Source of the DNA: Schleiferiaceae bacterium | Lineage (GTDB): Bacteria; Bacteroidota; Bacteroidia; Flavobacteriales; Schleiferiaceae | DNA: 64,000 nt | Assembly (NCBI GenBank): GCA_018402665.1 | Contig: JAGYIN010000002.1 | Location: 124,001-188,000 of the forward strand | Direction: 5' to 3' | In this document: positions 60,342 through 64,000 of the stretch, piece by piece | Layout: every line of letters starts with the position of its first letter | How positions within the stretch are numbered: position 1 is the stretch's first letter | The notes under the pieces: generated by a model | The model's database searches: none | What the model was told of the DNA's origin: nothing | Seen by the model: the letters and a program-made list of their open reading frames with translations, nothing else | Program-made: the position numbers and the translations under genes

Positions 60342-60845
60342 GTGAAAAAAATAGGATTATTACTTGCTGTGCTCTTTTCCACCTCGCTAATGGCCCAGCG
60401 TTATGGTGTGGTGGATACGGATTACATCTTGAAGAATTTGCCTGAATATGCCCAGGCAAAATCCCAAGTAGACCAGCTCAGTACGCAATGGGCCGGTGAA
60501 GTAAGTGCACTTCAGAGTGAACTGCAGAGTTTGAAAGATGCATTAGCGGCGGAGCAAATATTGCTTTCACCGGAAAAATTGGAAAAACGCGAGGCAGCTA
60601 TTGTGCAAAAAGCAGAAGAAGTGCTTGCTTTGCAACAAAAATATTTTGGACCAGAAGGAATGCTTTTCGAAAAGCGAACACAGCTGGTTCAGCCCATTCA
60701 GGACAAGGTTTTTGGAGCGGTTCAGGCGTTGGCTCAGAAGCGTAAATTAGAATTGGTTCTGGATAAAAGTGCTCAAAGTGGTGTACTCTTTGTTGAAAAA
60801 GAGAAAGACTACACCGAAGAGGTTTTAAATAGTTTAAAGAAATAA
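60342..60845 (+). CDS. OmpH/Skp family periplasmic chaperone (first copy)
   Basis: A 167-residue protein with a GTG start, a signal peptide ending near SLMAQ and a long helical middle (residues about 40-125) of Gln/Glu/Ala/Leu heptads that forms the Skp arms. VVDTDYILKNLPEYAQAKSQ at the mature N-terminus is the family opening. Skp holds unfolded outer-membrane proteins on the way to BamA, which is encoded just upstream. Confidence 0.92.
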   Translation: MKKIGLLLAVLFSTSLMAQRYGVVDTDYILKNLPEYAQAKSQVDQLSTQWAGEVSALQSELQSLKDALAAEQILLSPEKLEKREAAIVQKAEEVLALQQKYFGPEGMLFEKRTQLVQPIQDKVFGAVQALAQKRKLELVLDKSAQSGVLFVEKEKDYTEEVLNSLKK

Positions 60846-60856
60846 ATCAACAGACA

Positions 60857-61366
60857 ATGAAAAGAGTATTACTCGCTATCGCCTTGACCTTAGGCTTCGC
60901 AGGAACCGCAGTTGCCCAGCAAAAAGTAGGTCACATCAATGTAGACGAATTGATTTCTGTAATGCCAGAATACAAGGCTGCTGAGGCTGAAATTCAGAAG
61001 TATGCAGGTCAATTGGAAAGCGATGCTACAGCCATGCAGGAAGAGTACATGACGAAACTGCAAAACGCTCAAGCGAACATGGACACTTGGACAGAATTGC
61101 GTCTTCAGAAAGAAAATGAAGAGTTGCAAACTATGGGTCAGCGCATCCAGATGTTCAACCAAAGTGCGCAGCAAGAGTTGCAGCGCAAGCAAATGGATCT
61201 CATGTTACCGATCAGCGAGAAAGCGCAAGCGGCAGTGGAGAAAGTAGCTGCAGCGAATGGATTCACTTACATTCTGGATGCATCGGCATCAAAGGCAGTA
61301 GTCATTTACCTTGACGGTGGTGAGGATATCTTGCCGTTGGTAAAAGCGGAATTAGGCATTAACTAG
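60857..61366 (+). CDS. OmpH/Skp family periplasmic chaperone (second copy)
   Basis: A 169-residue paralogue of the preceding gene. A signal peptide ends near GTAVAQ, and the mature start QKVGHINVDELISVMPEYKA resembles the first copy. The helical arms are rich in Gln and Met (QRIQMFNQSAQQELQRKQMD). Tandem ompH genes after bamA are standard in Bacteroidota. A terminator follows. Confidence 0.93.
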   Translation: MKRVLLAIALTLGFAGTAVAQQKVGHINVDELISVMPEYKAAEAEIQKYAGQLESDATAMQEEYMTKLQNAQANMDTWTELRLQKENEELQTMGQRIQMFNQSAQQELQRKQMDLMLPISEKAQAAVEKVAAANGFTYILDASASKAVVIYLDGGEDILPLVKAELGIN

Positions 61367-61387
61367 ACTGGCGTAAAAATTTTTGAG

Positions 61388-61416
61388 GCCCCGCACGCAG
61401 CTCGCGGGGCTTATTT
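61388..61416 (+). terminator. Terminator after the second ompH gene
   Basis: A 7-bp GC stem (GCCCCGC / GCGGGGC) with a nine-base loop is followed by TTATTT, a weaker T-run, so read-through into murI is possible. Confidence 0.65.
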
Positions 61417-61431
61417 GGTATTTTGCGTGCT

Positions 61432-62211
61432 GTGAAAAAGCAACGCAAAATAGGACTATTCGACAGCGGCTTGGGCGGACTTACGGTCCTGCATGCGTTA
61501 GAAGAAAAACTACCCGGGGTGGATAAGGTGTATTTTGGTGATACGCTTCATTTACCGTACGGTGATAAAAGTGACGAAGCCATTCGCAGCTTCAGTCGAG
61601 AGATTGTAGGATTCTTAGCGGATGAAGGTTGCGACGTGATCGTGATTGCTTGCAATAGTGCAAGTGCTGCGGCAGGTTCGATGCTCGAAGAATCCTTTCC
61701 TCATTTGACGTTTATCAATGTGATTGATCCTGTAGTAGCTGCATTGGCCGGGAGTGCTCCGCGGAAGACGGCCCTGTTGGGAACGCGCGCGACTGTGCGT
61801 AGCGGCGCCTATACAACGCGCTTAGAGGCCTTTAAAGTGCCACACGAATTAGTGGCATTGCCCACACCATTACTGGTGCCGCTTATTGAAGATGGATTTT
61901 TAGGTACGGGAATAGAGGAAAGCGTGCTCGAGCACTATCTGAACGATCCTTCTTTGAACGGGATTGAAGCTATAGTTCCAGGTTGCACGCATTACCCGCT
62001 TTTGCGCGAGGCGGCAGCGAAATTACGCCCCGGTGTGGATTGGATTGATGCACCCGCTATAGTGGCTGAAGCAGTCGTTTCGGCTTGGGCTGGAGCTGGA
62101 GAAGGATCAGGGACCACGACCTATTATTTAAGCGATGCAACCCCCAGTTTCTTAGCACTGGCATCCAGTACCTTTGGCATTAAAGCGCATTGGGAGAAAA
62201 AAGTGCTCTAA
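61432..62211 (+). CDS. murI: Glutamate racemase
   Basis: A 259-residue enzyme that supplies D-glutamate for peptidoglycan. I take the GTG at 61432 (KKQRKIGLFDSGLGG); a TTG three codons earlier is also open. The two catalytic cysteines are in VIACNSASA (near residue 75) and VPGCTHYPLL (near 185). The substrate site FDSGLGGLTVL and DTLHLPYG are intact. Its last four bases overlap the convergent small membrane protein gene. Confidence 0.95.
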   Translation: MKKQRKIGLFDSGLGGLTVLHALEEKLPGVDKVYFGDTLHLPYGDKSDEAIRSFSREIVGFLADEGCDVIVIACNSASAAAGSMLEESFPHLTFINVIDPVVAALAGSAPRKTALLGTRATVRSGAYTTRLEAFKVPHELVALPTPLLVPLIEDGFLGTGIEESVLEHYLNDPSLNGIEAIVPGCTHYPLLREAAAKLRPGVDWIDAPAIVAEAVVSAWAGAGEGSGTTTYYLSDATPSFLALASSTFGIKAHWEKKVL

Positions 62212-62564
62212 CCCTGACGCGCTCCGTAACGGTACATCCAAGAGCTGATTATTGAGACGAGCAGGCTAAAGAGGATGGCTGTCCAAACACTTGCTACTTC
62301 TAAACCGTCTATCCACTGGTCTGCAACTCCGATGATAATGGCATTGATGATTAAAAGAAACAGGCCCAAAGTCATGAAGGTTAGGGGAATGGTAATGATG
62401 ATCAGCAGTGGTTTCAAAGTGGCATTCAGGAGTCCAAGCACAATGGCGACACCAACGGCTGTTGAAAAACTGCTGATGTTGATACCGGGAAGAATCCAAT
62501 CGGCCAGGAAAACGGCAATGGAACTCACAACAAGTCTTGAAAGAAGTCCAGGTTTTTGTCTCAT
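62208..62564 (-). CDS. Phage-holin-like small membrane protein (PF04020 type)
   Basis: A 118-residue protein from the ATG at 62564 with four hydrophobic helices. The second carries SIAVFLADWILPGINI, then VAIVLGLLNATLKPLLIIIT and FLLIINAIIIG, the pattern of the family called phage holin IV. These proteins are chromosomal and widespread; they are not evidence of a prophage. Function unknown. The divergent gap to the M1 peptidase gene is 35 bases and contains an imperfect palindrome. Confidence 0.85.
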   Translation of the reverse strand: MRQKPGLLSRLVVSSIAVFLADWILPGINISSFSTAVGVAIVLGLLNATLKPLLIIITIPLTFMTLGLFLLIINAIIIGVADQWIDGLEVASVWTAILFSLLVSIISSWMYRYGARQG

Positions 62565-62577
62565 GTGCGGTATATTC

Positions 62578-62592
62578 ACTTTTTCGAAAAGT
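62578..62592. repeat. Imperfect palindrome ACTTTTtCGAAAAGT
   Basis: Fifteen bases with matching arms around TTCGAA, located between two divergent start codons. It could be an operator for either gene; only the symmetry supports this. Confidence 0.35.
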
Positions 62593-62599
62593 ACATAAA

Positions 62600-64000
62600 A
62601 TGAAAAGAATGAAGAGCTTCCTTTTCGCTGCATTTTTAGCATCGGTCACACTTTTTAGTTGCCAGCCTACGACCACTGTAGATACCGTATCTACTGAGCG
62701 GCCACCAATGATTGGTGATACGACGCTTCGAGCGGAACTGTTCGTTGACCCGCACAGCTTTAGTACGCCAGAGGCAACGGTAACGCATTTGGAGTGGGAT
62801 GCAAGTGTAGATTTCGATGCGCAAGAGATTCATGCAACGGCGGTCTGGACGTTATCAGAAACGCATGGAGACCGGGTAGTTTTTGATACGAAGGCACTTC
62901 AGATTGAATCGGTCCTGCTGGACGGTCAAGAGGCGCAATGGGGCTTTGAGGAAGAAGATGATTTATTGGGTGCTGCTTTGGTCGTTTATGATCTTAGTCC
63001 CGCCTCTAAAGAGGTAAGCATTACGTATGTGACTGCAGAAGGTGCTGAAGCGGTACAGTGGTTTCCGGCAGCATTGACTCAAGGTAAGCGCATGCCCTTT
63101 TTATTTACCCAAAGTCAAGCCATTCTCGCACGTACTTGGATTCCCTGTCAAGACCGTCCTGGAGTGCGTTTTACTTACAATGCGAGCGTGCAAGTTCCGC
63201 AGGGGATGTTAGCACTGATGAGTGCCTCCAACCCAACGCAGAAATCGGCCAATGGTAAGTATGAGTTTGCGATGCCGCAGCCTATTCCTAGTTATCTCAT
63301 GGCTTTAGGCGCTGGCGATTTAGAGTTTATTGCATTAGGTGAGCGATCGGGCGTGTATGCTGAACCTGAAATGGTGCGCAATGCCGCCTTCGAATTCGGG
63401 CAGACGGAGAAGATGATCGAAAAGGCAGAAGAACTCTACGGACCGTACTATTGGGGCCGTTATGATATGCTGGTATTGCCGCCGAGTTTCCCATTTGGTG
63501 GAATGGAAAACCCTCGTTTGACCTTCCTAACGCCCACGGTTGTGGTGGGTGATTTGAGCTTAGTGAGTCTCATTGCTCATGAATTGGCCCACAGTTGGAG
63601 TGGGAATTTGGTGACCAATGGAACTTGGAACGATTTCTGGCTGAATGAAGGCTTTACCGTTTATTTCGAAATGCGCATCATGGAGCGCGTGTATGGACCT
63701 GATTTCGCGGATATGCTTGTTGCATTGAGTTATGACGACCTTCAAAAAGAATTGGCGTACATGCTCGAGAACGATCCAGAGGCTACCATTTTGAAACAGA
63801 ATTTAGCAGGTAAGAATCCCGACGATGGTGTAAATGCCATTGCTTACGATAAAGGATTTCATTTCTTGAAATTGTGCGAGCAGACCGTGGGAAGAGAAAC
63901 TTGGGATGGGTTTATTAAAGGCTATTTCGAGAAGTATAGATTCAAAACCATGGTTACGGAGCAGTTTTTACAAGAATTGGCGCAGTTGCTCACCCAGGAA
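62600..64000 (+). CDS. M1 family aminopeptidase lipoprotein (partial)
   Basis: The first 467 codons are present and the gene continues past the right edge. The N-terminus MKRMKSFLFAAFLASVTLFSC ends in a lipobox Cys at 21, so it should be lipid-anchored. The catalytic domain has FGGMENPRLTFLTP (substrate-binding GxMEN, near residue 302) and the zinc site IAHELAHSWSGN with WLNEGFTVYFE 18 residues on. The N-terminal beta domain and GGMENP form resemble leukotriene-A4-hydrolase-like M1 peptidases. It should trim N-terminal residues from peptides in the periplasm or outside. Confidence 0.93.
   Translation, partial: MKRMKSFLFAAFLASVTLFSCQPTTTVDTVSTERPPMIGDTTLRAELFVDPHSFSTPEATVTHLEWDASVDFDAQEIHATAVWTLSETHGDRVVFDTKALQIESVLLDGQEAQWGFEEEDDLLGAALVVYDLSPASKEVSITYVTAEGAEAVQWFPAALTQGKRMPFLFTQSQAILARTWIPCQDRPGVRFTYNASVQVPQGMLALMSASNPTQKSANGKYEFAMPQPIPSYLMALGAGDLEFIALGERSGVYAEPEMVRNAAFEFGQTEKMIEKAEELYGPYYWGRYDMLVLPPSFPFGGMENPRLTFLTPTVVVGDLSLVSLIAHELAHSWSGNLVTNGTWNDFWLNEGFTVYFEMRIMERVYGPDFADMLVALSYDDLQKELAYMLENDPEATILKQNLAGKNPDDGVNAIAYDKGFHFLKLCEQTVGRETWDGFIKGYFEKYRFKTMVTEQFLQELAQLLTQE

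Noticed and set aside
62208-62564. Phage holin family name as a sign of prophage
   Set aside because: No other phage gene is nearby, and this family is a common chromosomal membrane protein.
1-64000. tRNA, rRNA, riboswitch, CRISPR, insertion sequence or integrated element
   Set aside because: I looked in all gaps and saw no cloverleaf, regular spaced repeats, transposase or integrase; all gaps are short.

Overview
This window is chromosomal DNA of a Bacteroidota bacterium, most likely of order Flavobacteriales. The case rests on several things. The promoter element TAnnTTTG replaces sigma70-type boxes, and no Shine-Dalgarno-like leaders are apparent. MurF is fused to alanine racemase, and DAHP synthase carries a type II chorismate mutase. 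A DUF6089-uppS-bamA-ompH-ompH cluster, a DUF4271-hemD pair, type IX secretion style C-terminal domains and a PorV-family porin are also present. Family-level placement (Cryomorphaceae or Schleiferiaceae-like) is only a guess. Genes are packed tightly, with many 1-50 bp overlaps. No rRNA, tRNA, insertion sequence, prophage or CRISPR array was seen, and no stretch longer than 300 bases lacks a gene or gene remnant.

Layout. 1-7.2 kb, mostly minus strand: a GyrI-like fragment, lepA, a YjbR protein, an alkyltransferase-like protein, trmB, a CYTH protein, an RluA-type pseudouridine synthase and a DUF2490 porin-like protein. Three decayed gene remnants sit between them (chloramphenicol acetyltransferase, YdeI/DUF1801, polyhydroxybutyrate-depolymerase-like esterase). 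7.2-13.7 kb, minus: nitroreductase, menB, a DUF2007 protein, recJ, DAHP synthase/chorismate mutase, rsmI and a conserved acidic protein. 13.7-16.6 kb, plus: tdk and murF-alr. 16.6-22.0 kb, minus: an O-antigen-ligase-like protein, a CtpA-type protease, rnpA, hemD, DUF4271 and a secreted choice-of-anchor V protein. 22.1-23.8 kb: a glutaryl-CoA-dehydrogenase-like enzyme facing a Rieske-like lipoprotein across a shared terminator.

23.9-32.7 kb holds the most interesting block: a TonB-dependent receptor, a 1340-residue secreted protein and a PorV/PorQ-family beta-barrel, apparently one transcription unit ended by a terminator. I read it as a cell-surface module in which the large protein is exported and held with the receptor. 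The substrate is unknown.

32.7-47.9 kb is housekeeping: greA, HIT, ruvC, a nucleoside transporter, a DUF151 nuclease, etfA, etfB, pdhB, the membrane pyrophosphatase hppA with an unusual C-terminal extension, an M20 peptidase, hflX, malic enzyme-phosphotransacetylase and a cyclase. 48-54.7 kb: hemW, an orphan histidine kinase, a polyprenol-phosphate glycosyltransferase, dihydroorotase, two small exported proteins, an alpha/beta hydrolase and pdxJ. 54.7-62.2 kb is an envelope operon: CBS protein, nadK, DUF6089, uppS, bamA, two ompH/skp genes and murI. A small membrane protein and the start of an M1 aminopeptidase lipoprotein close the window.

The most useful regulatory observation is that several TAnnTTTG boxes end only 4-7 bases before a start codon, which predicts leaderless mRNAs. 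Two divergent gene pairs have such promoters packed into gaps under 40 bp. In addition, greA and hppA have strong hairpins placed directly after their promoter boxes.
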